Origin: Paenibacillus_AB hodogayensis
GTDB taxonomy: Bacteria > Bacillota > Bacilli > Paenibacillales > NBRC-103111
Assembly (NCBI RefSeq): GCF_039536325.1
Contig: NZ_BAAAYO010000010.1
Coordinates: 806,001-870,000 of the forward strand
Reading direction: 5' to 3'
DNA length: 64,000 nt
Part shown: positions 19,201-27,174 of the stretch, in pieces
Numbering within the stretch: position 1 is the stretch's first letter
Layout of the letters: each line of letters starts with the position of its first letter
Translations under genes and position numbers: made by a program
Notes under the pieces: generated by a model
What the model saw: only the letters and a program-made list of their open reading frames with translations
The model's database searches: none
Told to the model about the DNA's origin: nothing

Positions 19201-19453
19201 AGCCGTTGACCTGAACGGGCGTGCCATCCGCCCGTTTCCCTTCGTTGACCAGCTTGGCGATGCCGGCCAGCTTCTCCGGCGTATCGATAACAAACGATGC
19301 GTATGTCGAAATATACCAGTCCGTATCCGCATGCTCCAGCCACGTTCCCGAGACAGCCTCGGCCCGGAACAATCGCAGCCCCGTCCAAGCCGATACCGTC
19401 AGAAGCAGCACGGCGAACAGAGCCGCATATACCGCTTTGCGCTTCAAAACCAT
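10244..19453 (-). CDS. Giant GLUG-repeat S-layer homology protein (3069 aa)
   Basis: ATG at 19453 with GAAGGCGGTG upstream. A signal peptide or anchor (residues about 8-30) is followed by a long array of GLUG-type repeats, recognisable as GGIVGYxxG/GGLVGxN blocks recurring every 40-60 residues. A break near residue 1450 (NINWYMRDKDAIYYDI) restarts a second repeat section. Two chitobiase/hexosaminidase C-terminal-like Ig modules come next (IYYTLNGGQPGTNSTLYNGP and IIYYTTDGSVPTKKSAVYKD), then three SLH domains (GYENGLFKPDAALTRYE, GYPDGTFRGNNGLTRAE, GFPDGTFMPDGEITRAQ). SLH domains bind pyruvylated secondary cell-wall polymer. The repeats should form a long beta-solenoid, so the protein is likely a surface fibre or adhesin; the ligand is unknown. 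Third gene of the giant operon. Confidence 0.88.
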   Translation of the reverse strand: MVLKRKAVYAALFAVLLLTVSAWTGLRLFRAEAVSGTWLEHADTDWYISTYASFVIDTPEKLAGIAKLVNEGKRADGTPVQVNGFSGKLLQVDRNLDLSAYAWVPIGTASSPFRGSLIAQGGQVFTVSGMSITGGAIYAGLVGFMDNGTVGGFVFAGNGTISVTENVYGGSVSNDVYGGLYAGAAVGRMINNSAVYNVTNQIALNVNALSTSVYAGGIVGSGEGSVSNSFNQAPVTVSGANAHAGGIVGRADNGGLKVKKATNNGAVGVSGSGALHAGGIAGSALGSIVMAEDNTPLVNTAAVKIAGGQTGYAGGIVGKAGGEASFSNNTTNSGAVEIEAASASGTYAGGLAGAITAQQIDPVFSLAFANTAPVVNHGGANVHTGGLAGLIASSFTWEQSYVNTVGITATGSGPMYTGGLIGHITGDLRFGGFAKNTAPIAVSGGALAAKPDEAYTAGLVGYAGGRVLFDHPAAQAYGNSGAITVHGGTGLYTGGVVGNRAYARTSGEPSSNVYSTAKITVIGQTKLYTGGFIGLVPNEGADKAISGASFTNEIEVTGAASDASHTISTGGIVGYYVNGSGSGTVNQSSFQGKLTSTGGSYAYTGGIAGYMDGGKITGVQVGNTAADYAAIRADGVIGGVAGYSKGTIDTAAVVFTKLTVRTKDGSAGGIAGKAQGVIQAATVGDAAYADGYSVRVEADVRNAPDGIDRLTAGGIVGQNEAALTIAASAVENVGLLNESGRSQYTLGGVAGSLTGEASVGAAGTPVRVKQLKFEIKSDDSRIGGAFGASRAPIAYVKTEQLDFRITAANARAGGIAGVYDVAPGTIPAEAVHGTGEHPLVASGIAFDSQGTAARVGGLFGENSGFTQRGLAERIAIGSSGASNRVGGIAGSNSGTLENSESRHAVISVQGMAAEAGGVAGHSEAPAGGAAAAVVSGALVTAGEEPLVTTTVPNSFVGGIVGWAKTTDITNPRVTAVAPDYAILSVQAAQVAVGGIAGRIEQGKIAGDATLTNAENVLISTSAASVSSSVGGIAGYSEKTKIERLSTQKVNLVVNGGETVVGGIAGYNRGSNTGIIANNYMADLSIKVNAGAVSPTVGGFVGLNDAREGDAGLNPATAVSTIQNSRIVGSVQVAAPSSVTGGMVGENRTLVANNSIADKIPVAVKGDGSTIGGLVGLNTEAGTLYYTYSNANLTIEGRDTLGGGLVGHNKGRVLSSYVDIDIVGRATGTDSQSVFLGGLVGRNSGGGTIDKSYNGSKVTAEGIYSVVGGLVGEHAGGAITNSYAAREVTASADYSYAGGFIGRIVNGTVTTSYSAGQVYAAGGAYAGGFAGRYDNPSKELLYKNYYVKDEDEKINHDLPDFAEGNHRWLQVHVRLSTILASTLKERDIFPALSTWDFSDTWKYGSLKSDYKYPELYRSANTGGDGGSGSDVNANINWYMRDKDAIYYDIRTEAELAGLAAVVNGSFPGVERFSFEDRIVRIANPIHIQSKQWVPIGSSEANPFQGKLEGNAHLIDGLSLIPDQTYSGLFGVIGPKGQVDNVVMEPLSVAGQQFTGVLAGVNQGKVSRISIKLLNGSTVSGGTVGGVLGRNTGTFEAISLSLEGGSRIEATGTGSIAGGLVGDNVMALHPGLYQFTITEGSIGSLAGNATVGGLIGQQSGDVSGISRPINAAYRIYAAGAGNTLGGLIGRQISGTADGLAVTFTDGVLEAKGAGSVAGGLIGRSEAGGLIRNATVTATGEGRTISANGTVGGIVGSKEGSGTNKFDMENVKVDKIVLVTLEPSAEALAGGIAGELTNAAVHQAVFDATLRASGVNVTAGGIVGKAVHSILYKSDVVSDIAVIGSGTSAVGGIAGVIASHDVHASLDFGGMIPLYRGIYEANVHSKTIEAKGSGSSADLFVGGIVGQNRTASIYSAKSTSDLLADGARTIAAGGIAGASDGVIVGSWAQNGITAGAGTVYEVGGIVGRATGGAIHYTRITAPNGQKIAIGAAVRNPGAVPATRVGGFVGRGDAVAVTDSFADIPVEVLCDNPDNTIHAGGFAGLLGDAGIGDARMERVYATGAVAVKGITGSYVGGFAGSVDRYVIVDAYATGNAANTGFDTASGGFAGVVERRAVIRHAYSSQRSIATTGINHATRSYTGGFVGYNDGTLEDVFAREPDIAVNVSGANVYKGSLVGYQFRDGKVIRSAYLGGMNPIGYNQGGSADVSRQDVFGNYAFGDWSFDLDAAFLIDAKGAELTLYNAQQLGGAVALYNDPTALGLYRLFKRDATEKPEIARIVLAADIDLSGRLWKPFADFRGFLDGKGHTITGFRLTKPAADLQGFIAENRGRVANIRFMQAEVQAGSKAGIVAGINHPGASIDDVSVIAGTVNGTDFIGGLIGFNGGAITGSSFLGIVTATGGPSGGIAGYNEGRLERVYTGGAAIDNAVGPALSAVTVSVGGLVGENAPVGYIGNGFSYMDVSAGGDHAIAGGIVGTNRGEVVQVYASGKVGANGLAEAKAGGIAGYAERGSIAGAVYVGEATASVEGKIKRGKAQFGGIAGRKDAAATISNAYFNKQMLKDATAYYDQSGARADGAVGEAIGLSARQLTGSSLPAGLDAAAWRSAQGFYPQLASFAGQDVSKLAAAAVVLNDSDLVHRIGSPFELTRDNKVVWSAEDAAALSIVDAAGTIKGTLKTKDAAKLRVTVQDYSRPIVLNAPAPLYEETAKAPVFGTSSRTFTGSLSVTLSADEPSARIYYTLNGGQPGTNSTLYNGPIQLSDSGTIRAVTMVAGKEPSEVLTGTFSRQAVGGGGGFYVPPAPDITMQIGSNTVKSDGKTPVTIALNSKLTLTAPKGSIIYYTTDGSVPTKKSAVYKDGIIITGNTVIKAITDKDDRVMTFSYEVEKAKFDMKGEAGRIPYMTGYENGLFKPDAALTRYELVEALEPLLDREDVTVAGLLEDVKESAEPLVAFFASAGLIEGYPDGTFRGNNGLTRAEFVAMMSRVLKLDIADAGETLLADVSGHWAEKYVNAFTKAGYVDGFPDGTFMPDGEITRAQAVVVINRIIGMKNERLPARFSDLTADHWAYDYIMPALK

Positions 19454-19485
19454 CTATGCACCGCCTTCGTTAATATCCTCAATGT

Positions 19486-22400
19486 TTATTTGCCCGTTAT
19501 ATAACGGTCCAGCCGGGTGGCGATTGCGGCGGCTTGGGCCCGGGTCAGCGAATCCGCGGAACGGATCAGACCGTTATCCCCCTCGATGATGCCCGCCTTG
19601 ATGCTGAGCGCAACCGGAATTTTCCCCCAATCCGGAATCTGCTCCTTGTCTCCGTAAGCATCCAGAATACGCTCGACTTCCTCTTCCCCGATCTCCTCGC
19701 CGATGCCGAGCGCCTTCAGAAGCCGTCCGGCCATCGTCATCGCCTCCAGCCGGGACAATGTCGCCTCCGGAGCGAAGCGGCCATCCTCCAGCCCGTTCAC
19801 GATACCCATACGGGCGGCCACCGACACGCTGCGGCCGAACCAATCGTTCTCGCTCACATCGTGGAAGCTCGCCGTACCGGTCTTGCTCATCCAGCCTGCG
19901 ACCCTAAGCAGCAGCGTCGGGTATTCCGCTCGCGTAATGCGGCTTTCCGGATCGAAGCGGTCGGGCTGCTTGCCCTGCACGAACAGCTTCGCCGACGCTT
20001 CGTCGATAACCGCCTTGCCCCAGAAATCCGCAGCCACGTCGCCGAACGTTCTGGTATTGCGAATCAAGCCAACGCTGCCGCTGCCGGTCAGGCGTACATC
20101 GACGTAAGCCTGCCCCTCGCCCTCATCGAGCCTCCAGGGCACCGGGGTCCAGCTTCCGTCCGCATTTGCGGTAATAACCGCCGTTATGTCGCCTTGCTGC
20201 AATCCTTCCGGAACAGGAAGCCGCAGAGCCAGATAAGAGTTCCAATTCGCCTCCGGCACGTTCGTCTCGACGGTTACGCCCTGCCCGTCCGCCAGCAAAG
20301 CGGCTTCCACGGAGCCGGCTATCCCCTTCAGCGCAGCGAGCTCCGCCTCTCCGTTCGGAGCGACCCTGACTTCGAGCTCCTCCTTCATTCCGGCCAGCAT
20401 ATCCGGCGTAATGACCAGGCGGGCTGTCGGCAGCTCGATCACAATATGTTTCTTATTGCGGACAGCCCATTGCCCGATCTCCCGCTCGAAGCGGAACGTA
20501 TAGTTTTTGACCGACGCGTCATTCATGGCTACCACGATATCGCTGCCGGCGTCGGCAGCCGCGTCTTTTGCCTTAATGCGGGCGGTCAGCGCGTCTCCCT
20601 TTCGCTCCGCTTCGACAGCTTGCCCGTTGACGGTGAGCCCGCTTTTGCCCGCTGACGGGAAGCCGCCTCCTCCACCGCCTCCGCCGCCGATGCCTGGAGA
20701 CGCAGCGCTCCAAATAGCCGCGGTCAGCAAGCCGCTTGCGGCGTCGGCCCGCTTGGTCGACGACGCTCTCGTCGCCACGATGACCGTATCGCCGGACTTT
20801 GCGGCGATCTCCCCGTTCTGCGGCAGGAAGCTCCATGCGCTGATGTCCTGATTCCATTGCGGAATGACCGCTTCCGAGCGATTCGGATACACGCGGTAAA
20901 CGAGCTGGCGTCCGGTCAAATCTCCGGCCGAACGGATAACGACCTTGGTGCGGGACGTGTTTCCGGTCACTGCGGCCGTGTAGGCGTCGATCGCCCCCAG
21001 GCCGGCCGGCTTGGACGTTTCGACGGAAGCCGCGAGCATTCCCTCAAGGGAGACGCTATCGGAGATGGCGTATCGGGCCGTAATCAGGCTCGAGCCGACG
21101 CTCAGCCCGGTCATCGTGCCGTCCTTCTCCAGCCTTATCGCATCGCCCGTCGTCACCTCGTAGCTCAACCGGCTGCGGTCCTCGGCAGGCACGGCGATTT
21201 CCTTGAATTTCGGCTTGCCCTGTCCGTCTTTGCCGTCTGGAACGCGCAAATACGGCTCGATAGCCGCCTTTTCGCCGGGCTGAAGAGTCTTCGCGCTCTT
21301 GAATACGAGGGCTACCGGCACACGGAACGAGTCGCTTGTCACCGACACGTCGGCGCGGTTCTCGTTGCCTGCGCCGTCGCGGGCGACGATGGCCAGCGTC
21401 ACCGCCGGCTCCGCGCCCGATACGTTCACCTGACCGCTGAACTTTCCGTCGTCCGCAACCGTCAGCCGGGTTCCGTTCACCGTCAGGACCGCGTCGTTGG
21501 ACGTTGTGCCGGAAACGGTAATCAGTCCGTTTTTCGACCGGACTCCGGTCGACGGCTCGTCGATGTACAGGATCGGCGGACTCGTGTCCACCGTCAAGTA
21601 CAGCATCGTTACCGACACATCGCCCGTGTCCGTGTTGGTCGAAACGAGCTCAATGGCATACGGGCCGTCCGTCTTGAACCGGTCGAAGCGGAGCGTCCCG
21701 CGGCTGCCGTTCGCCGTATTCGTCAAAGCCGTGGAACCGAGAGACTGCTCGGCGTAAAAAGCTTCCACGACGACGTTCCGCTGATCCGACGAAACGTCGA
21801 TCGTCTGCTCGGTTTTATTCGTAAGCCGCTCGATATAAGCCGGCTGATCGAACCCGCTAGTTCCGTCTGCCGCTGCGATCGAGACGGCGGCTGCCGCCTC
21901 GTCCGTCTTCAGCTTCGGCTTGGCCGGCACCGGCAGCAGCTTCTTGCCGCTGTCGATCCTGCCTGCGTAATGCACATTCTCATGCTTGTCGGCGTCCTTC
22001 GGCGGCTTGGTCGCCGCCGTCACGCCGATCACGTACTCTTCGCCGACTTTAAGGCCGGAGTACGTTACGTTTTTCAAATCGAGCGTCGTTCCGTTCAAGC
22101 TTCCCTGATTGATCTCGTCCGAAGTCGACATCGCCGTCCAGCCGCCGACGGGGATGCCTTCGTACTTGCCGCTCGCCGCGTTCCAATGACCGGCCAGCTC
22201 GGCTTCGGTCAGCAGCTGCTCGGCAAAGTTCGGATAAGCCGCCAGCTTGCCGCCCGCCTCCTGCAGCGCTTCGATCCGGTAGCTGCGCTCGAAGGGCTCT
22301 TGACCCGGCCGCGGCGCGCCCGGCTTGAAGGAAAGCGCGAAGTAGCCGTTGCCTGCCGGCTTGATGTCCACTTCGCTTACTTCGGCAGGCGCCAGCGGGT

Positions 22401-25400
22401 CGACGATATCGAATTTCTCGACCGACGTCTTCGTGCCGAAGCCTGCGTTCGATTTCAGCTCGGCGCGCACATAGTAGCTTCCCTGCTGCAGCAGGCCGCG
22501 AATGTCTTCCGTATCGCCGAGCAGCGGAACCCGCGTCACATCGATGGAATAGCTGCCGCTGCTTGTCACTCCCGTAACGTCTCCGCCCTGCGCCACAGGC
22601 ACATTTTTGGCGATCAGCAAGCCCGGTTCGCCCGGTTCCAGCACTTCTTTGCCGTCCGCGAGCTTCGTCGTTGCCGTCGAAACCGCATCCTTCGTCAAGT
22701 ACAGATTGACCGTGTCGCCCGCCTTCGCGTTGTCCACGCTCCAACCCGCGGTAAACACGTTGGCGTCGGAGCTGTTCTTGGCCAGGCTTACGCTCTTCAG
22801 CTCCGGTCCGACCGGCACGTTCAGCAGCCGCGTTTCCACGGGGGATACCGCGGTCAGCGTCCATTTGCCCCCCAGCTTGGCCTGGCTTTGCGGAACGATG
22901 ACATACGCCCGCTTAATATCGACTTTGCTGGAGCTATCCTTGCTGGACACAATCTGATGAAACGCGTTGGCCTGCGGGTTCGTGTTGTTGTCGTCGAATA
23001 CGACCGGATACGACCTGCCTGCGGCGTCTTTGACCGTAAAAGCCGGCATGTCCTTGCTCTCGTATTCAATTTCGATCAGCGCGTTGCCGGTTACCGCATC
23101 CAGCGGTATTTCGTGCACGCGTCCGCCGTTTTTCGCGTTAATGCCGCCAATTCCCATGTTCAGCGAACCGTTGTCGAGAATTTTGACGCCTTCCGCTACA
23201 TCGCGGTAGACGATCTCGTGGGTTTGCTGTTCCGTATCGATGCGCGAGGTCGCGATCGTCTCCATTCCCTGCCCGATGACGAGCAGCTGCGGGCCGCGCT
23301 CGGGATCTTCCACCAGCAAATGAACGAAGCCTTCCGGCAATCCTTCGCCCGAGGTGCCGAATTCGACGCCGCCGCCCCAGTAGTACGTAACGCCGAGCGA
23401 GATGAACAGGATGCCTACGCTGCCCCATATTTTATCGTTGTTGATGCCGAAGAACACGCTGGCCAGCGGCAAGCCGCCGACGACGGGCACGCCGCTCGGT
23501 ATTTGCAGCTTGGCTCCCAGATAGCCTTCGAAGTCCGTTCTGTTTTTCTCGAGATTTTGTCCGACGAAGATGCCCGCCTTGCCGACGATGACATCCCAGC
23601 CGCCGATGTCCACCTCGGCCTGCAGCCGTACGAACCATGGAGTCACCCATTGGGCTTCGAGCAGCGCCTTGCTGATCATCGGCACGAGATCCTTCTTATC
23701 CGGGTCCATCTTGACGGAGAAGTCGAGCTTGCCCTGCAGCGCGATGCCCGTTCTTTTCACCGTCATGTCGATATCGCCGAAATGGTATGCCGGCGCGATG
23801 CCGAACCGCATGCTGACGCCGGCTTGGACAACGAGCGGGAACGGGTCCTTGCTCGTGCCCCCAGCGATCGTGTCGGCCAGCTCGCGCACCGCACCGCGTA
23901 CGGCGGTCAAGTAAGTCGCTCCCGTAATGAGCACCCCCGGCTTGCCGAGCGTCGTGCCGAAGGCGATTACGTCGGGCAGGATGCGGCCGTCGGCCACCTT
24001 TTTCAAGGAAAGCTCCGCCTGCACTTCCAGCGCTTTAATGTCCGCCTTGAACTTCACTCCGTACCGGTTCGAGACGTCCGGCACGTCCTGCACGTAGTGA
24101 ACGACGTTGATTTCGCCGCTTGCGCCCTTCTTGTCCGCTTTTTTGCCGTCCTTCTTCTTCGCTTCGAACAGGCCGAGGTCTTTGCTCAGGTCGAACTTCA
24201 ACCCCGCGTCCACCCCCACGAACCCTTTGCTGTTAAAAATGACGTTGCGCACCTCGGCATCGACAATTTTCATCGAAAGCTTGCCGCCGAACGAAATGCC
24301 GCCCTGCCGCAGGATGAAATCGTTGAAGGAAAAACCGAAGCCGGAAATCGAGAAGCTCGGCGGCGCGAATAAGCTCTGCTTGTTAAAGTACACGTGAGTC
24401 AGCATGAGCTGGCGAAGCGGATTAAGCCGGTCGCCAAGCGCCCCCACCGCCCAGCTGAGCGTGCCGTTCAGGCTGTCGTCCTCTTCGTTGTCTTCGCTGT
24501 CCGGAAATATTTGATTCTCGATGACGTAGCCTTCGCCCAACGTTTTGTTGAAACCGTTGAAGAAATCCAGCGTCCATTCGCCCTGGTGGAAAATAAAGCC
24601 GCTGCCCGCCACGCTGAGCGTCCCTTCGCCCTTGACGAACAAGGTGTCGAAAAACGGCATCGTATTGTAGCCGTTCACACCCGAGGCAGCATTGAAAATA
24701 TCCAGCTTGCCCCGAACGAATACCATATCCTTGCCTTTGTACGCGACGGAATCGTTAATGATCGCCGGCTCGGTTTTCGTGTCAACGACAACCTGCTGAT
24801 CCGTACCCGTGCCGACCTGCTTGATCATGCCGCGCACGTTGACCAGCATTTCTCGGACCGGTTCTCCGCGCGCGTCCGTCTCGTCAAAAAAGCGGTCGTA
24901 CTCCTGCTGCGAGTCGAACAGCCGGTACTGGTAGGCCGGAACCTCCTTCAAGGAATCGTCGGACAGGAATTCATTCAGCTTGAATTTCGGGTCCAGCGCC
25001 TTGCTGGCCGCGCCTACGTACTGCTTGGCCGACTTATAAACGGTAACGGCGCTGTACAAGTCGGTGCCGCTGGCAAAAGGCTTTCCAGGGAAAGCTTCGT
25101 TGATTTCCTTCAGCAGATTGCCGCCAATCGAAGGCGTCACGTGGGATAAATCGACCTTCTGCTTGTAAACGGCCAGCAGTCCCGCTTCCCGGATGCGGGA
25201 TTGCGGATTGTCGGTCACGCTGAACGTCTGCTTCGTCGTGATGTTATACATGGCGGCGATCTCCGCATCGCCCCCGGTTTCGCCTTTAAAGACGATCTCG
25301 ACCTGGTATTCGCCGAGCGGCAGATCGGCCCCCAATCCGCCTTGCAGTACGTTGCCGGCGCTGTCGACCAGCGCTCCGCCGCGGTAGGTGATGCGCATGT

Positions 25401-27138
25401 CTCCGGAGAAGCCGTCGTCCGAAGGCTGGAGAATGACGGACTCCTTTACCGGAACCTTGTACCGTTTGCCGGTCAGCTTCTCCTTCAAAAACAGATCGAA
25501 GTTCGGTTCGGCATTGGCGCTGCCGGCCGTGTATGCCTCGATATTCGTCAGGTTGACGGTCAAATATTTTACGTCGCTGCTGAACAGCTCTTTGGGCGAA
25601 AGCCCGTACGCGTAAGTGGCGGCCGCCTGTCCGATCGGCGGCAGCAGGATAAAATTCGCCTTGCTCGACTCGTATTGGGCTTTGATGCTCTCGTCCTCGA
25701 TGCCCTCGACCTTGCCTTGCGTCTCCGGGCTTCTCGCCGTCATCAAGTATTCCTTCGTAGTCGGCCACGGCTTGCCCTTCGCCTGCACCTTGAAGGAAGC
25801 GACAATCGTATCGCCCGGCTTGTATTTGGGCTTGATGCCCTGAGCCGCCTCCTCCGGCGTAGCGGGCTTGATGAACTGCAGCTCCTTGCTGCGGTACGCT
25901 TCGGTCGCGACCTTGCCGTTCTTGTCCCGCACGATCTTCCCAGCCTCGTCCAGCTTGACGAAGTTGAGCCCGCTTTCCAAGCTCAGCTGCACCGTGATGT
26001 CCGTATGCTCCATATTGAACATCGCCAGGTTCTCCACCTCGGCGGTAATATCGAACACGCCCTCGTCGGCATAATCGCTGTTGTCCCCGAGCGTCGCCAA
26101 TTGCTGCGCCGTGTCCATGAAACGGATGGAGAACGCCTTGTCCGGCTCGATAATCTCTCCCAGTCCGTATACGGTTTCGAACGATTGCGCGGCCATGTTC
26201 GCCAGCGGCTTCGGCTTCCAATAAAAAGCAACCGCGGAGTCGGCCGTGCCGAAATCGTTCGTATCCCTCGTGAAATCGAGGTTGCCGTTCGGCGTGTAAT
26301 CCCATTTGGTGTTCGCGAGTCCGTTCCAATGGCCCACGATCATCTCGTCGACGATATGGATGTTGTTCTCGGCAAAATTGTTGAAGCCGTACGCCACCAC
26401 ATTGGTAGCGAGCGGGTTGGACAAATCCAGCTTGTCCCGCATGACCCAGTAAGGAGGCAGCTTATACAGCGCCCGGTCCTCCTCAGAGATGTTCGGGTCC
26501 GCTTCGGGATTATGGACAAGCTTGCGCTCGACCATCAGCGGCACTTTGTACGCCGTGCCGATCTGGAACTCCGGTCCGTCGTTGCCGGCGACCATCGTAT
26601 CGAGCAATATGCGCGATCCGAGCTCGACCTGGGCTCCGCTGCGGTTCAACACTTCATAGCGCACATTGACGTTGCCGGCTCTTGTCTTGTCCGCGGATGA
26701 CAAGTACAGCATCAACACCTGCTTGATCTCGACGCCCTTGATTTTCCACACCGTCTCGATCTGCTGCGTGCCGTCCGAATTGACGACAATACGCGGCTTC
26801 GTAATCTCCGAGAAGAAATTGGCGGCGAATTTGTAGGGGTTGCCGAAAATATAATCCGTTCCGTCGATCCGGAACGTCGTGAAGGACGTTTCCGGATCGT
26901 CGCCGCGGAACAGCATGTTGACGTTCTGGTCGTTTTTGCGGATCGGCTGGCCCTCCACGGTGCGGATGCCAAAGCGGCCGGTGCCGTTGTCGACCGTAAC
27001 TTTAATGAAATCGTTTTGCAGCACCGTCTTGTTCGGTGTGCTCGCCTCCGCGGCGAGCACCGTCGTGATGCCGGTCAGCGAGCTTGCAAGAAGTATAAAA
27101 ACAAGTAAGAGTGCTAGCGTCCTATTGACGAGCTTCAC
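19486..27138 (-). CDS. Giant S-layer homology surface protein (2550 aa)
   Basis: GTG at 27138 with AGGAGG upstream. Signal peptide of about 30 residues (LLLVFILLASSLTGITTVLAA). The first 1300 residues are unlike anything I can name with certainty. Ig/fibronectin-like modules follow, one of them around GLITVSGTTSNDAVLTVNGT near residue 1860. A poly-glycine hinge (IGGGGGGGGGFPSAG) precedes the last 400 residues, which carry three SLH domains (for example FDPESRITRAEYPTLLLRVA and GRFAPEATLSRLEAM). It should be anchored to the cell-wall polymer like the downstream 3069-aa protein. Second gene of the operon; gaps to its neighbours are 32-36 bases. Confidence 0.85.
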   Translation of the reverse strand: MKLVNRTLALLLVFILLASSLTGITTVLAAEASTPNKTVLQNDFIKVTVDNGTGRFGIRTVEGQPIRKNDQNVNMLFRGDDPETSFTTFRIDGTDYIFGNPYKFAANFFSEITKPRIVVNSDGTQQIETVWKIKGVEIKQVLMLYLSSADKTRAGNVNVRYEVLNRSGAQVELGSRILLDTMVAGNDGPEFQIGTAYKVPLMVERKLVHNPEADPNISEEDRALYKLPPYWVMRDKLDLSNPLATNVVAYGFNNFAENNIHIVDEMIVGHWNGLANTKWDYTPNGNLDFTRDTNDFGTADSAVAFYWKPKPLANMAAQSFETVYGLGEIIEPDKAFSIRFMDTAQQLATLGDNSDYADEGVFDITAEVENLAMFNMEHTDITVQLSLESGLNFVKLDEAGKIVRDKNGKVATEAYRSKELQFIKPATPEEAAQGIKPKYKPGDTIVASFKVQAKGKPWPTTKEYLMTARSPETQGKVEGIEDESIKAQYESSKANFILLPPIGQAAATYAYGLSPKELFSSDVKYLTVNLTNIEAYTAGSANAEPNFDLFLKEKLTGKRYKVPVKESVILQPSDDGFSGDMRITYRGGALVDSAGNVLQGGLGADLPLGEYQVEIVFKGETGGDAEIAAMYNITTKQTFSVTDNPQSRIREAGLLAVYKQKVDLSHVTPSIGGNLLKEINEAFPGKPFASGTDLYSAVTVYKSAKQYVGAASKALDPKFKLNEFLSDDSLKEVPAYQYRLFDSQQEYDRFFDETDARGEPVREMLVNVRGMIKQVGTGTDQQVVVDTKTEPAIINDSVAYKGKDMVFVRGKLDIFNAASGVNGYNTMPFFDTLFVKGEGTLSVAGSGFIFHQGEWTLDFFNGFNKTLGEGYVIENQIFPDSEDNEEDDSLNGTLSWAVGALGDRLNPLRQLMLTHVYFNKQSLFAPPSFSISGFGFSFNDFILRQGGISFGGKLSMKIVDAEVRNVIFNSKGFVGVDAGLKFDLSKDLGLFEAKKKDGKKADKKGASGEINVVHYVQDVPDVSNRYGVKFKADIKALEVQAELSLKKVADGRILPDVIAFGTTLGKPGVLITGATYLTAVRGAVRELADTIAGGTSKDPFPLVVQAGVSMRFGIAPAYHFGDIDMTVKRTGIALQGKLDFSVKMDPDKKDLVPMISKALLEAQWVTPWFVRLQAEVDIGGWDVIVGKAGIFVGQNLEKNRTDFEGYLGAKLQIPSGVPVVGGLPLASVFFGINNDKIWGSVGILFISLGVTYYWGGGVEFGTSGEGLPEGFVHLLVEDPERGPQLLVIGQGMETIATSRIDTEQQTHEIVYRDVAEGVKILDNGSLNMGIGGINAKNGGRVHEIPLDAVTGNALIEIEYESKDMPAFTVKDAAGRSYPVVFDDNNTNPQANAFHQIVSSKDSSSKVDIKRAYVIVPQSQAKLGGKWTLTAVSPVETRLLNVPVGPELKSVSLAKNSSDANVFTAGWSVDNAKAGDTVNLYLTKDAVSTATTKLADGKEVLEPGEPGLLIAKNVPVAQGGDVTGVTSSGSYSIDVTRVPLLGDTEDIRGLLQQGSYYVRAELKSNAGFGTKTSVEKFDIVDPLAPAEVSEVDIKPAGNGYFALSFKPGAPRPGQEPFERSYRIEALQEAGGKLAAYPNFAEQLLTEAELAGHWNAASGKYEGIPVGGWTAMSTSDEINQGSLNGTTLDLKNVTYSGLKVGEEYVIGVTAATKPPKDADKHENVHYAGRIDSGKKLLPVPAKPKLKTDEAAAAVSIAAADGTSGFDQPAYIERLTNKTEQTIDVSSDQRNVVVEAFYAEQSLGSTALTNTANGSRGTLRFDRFKTDGPYAIELVSTNTDTGDVSVTMLYLTVDTSPPILYIDEPSTGVRSKNGLITVSGTTSNDAVLTVNGTRLTVADDGKFSGQVNVSGAEPAVTLAIVARDGAGNENRADVSVTSDSFRVPVALVFKSAKTLQPGEKAAIEPYLRVPDGKDGQGKPKFKEIAVPAEDRSRLSYEVTTGDAIRLEKDGTMTGLSVGSSLITARYAISDSVSLEGMLAASVETSKPAGLGAIDAYTAAVTGNTSRTKVVIRSAGDLTGRQLVYRVYPNRSEAVIPQWNQDISAWSFLPQNGEIAAKSGDTVIVATRASSTKRADAASGLLTAAIWSAASPGIGGGGGGGGGFPSAGKSGLTVNGQAVEAERKGDALTARIKAKDAAADAGSDIVVAMNDASVKNYTFRFEREIGQWAVRNKKHIVIELPTARLVITPDMLAGMKEELEVRVAPNGEAELAALKGIAGSVEAALLADGQGVTVETNVPEANWNSYLALRLPVPEGLQQGDITAVITANADGSWTPVPWRLDEGEGQAYVDVRLTGSGSVGLIRNTRTFGDVAADFWGKAVIDEASAKLFVQGKQPDRFDPESRITRAEYPTLLLRVAGWMSKTGTASFHDVSENDWFGRSVSVAARMGIVNGLEDGRFAPEATLSRLEAMTMAGRLLKALGIGEEIGEEEVERILDAYGDKEQIPDWGKIPVALSIKAGIIEGDNGLIRSADSLTRAQAAAIATRLDRYITGK

Positions 27139-27174
27139 CTGAGCGCCTCCTGTTTCTGAATGAAGAGTAGCCTG

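Noticed and set aside
16691..24372. Very long plus-strand open frames (937 and 1171 codons) opposite the giant surface genes
   Set aside because: They are antisense shadows of GC-rich, repeat-containing minus-strand genes. Their translations are Arg/Ala/Gly-rich without domains, they lack ribosome binding sites, and the minus frames have signal peptides and SLH domains.
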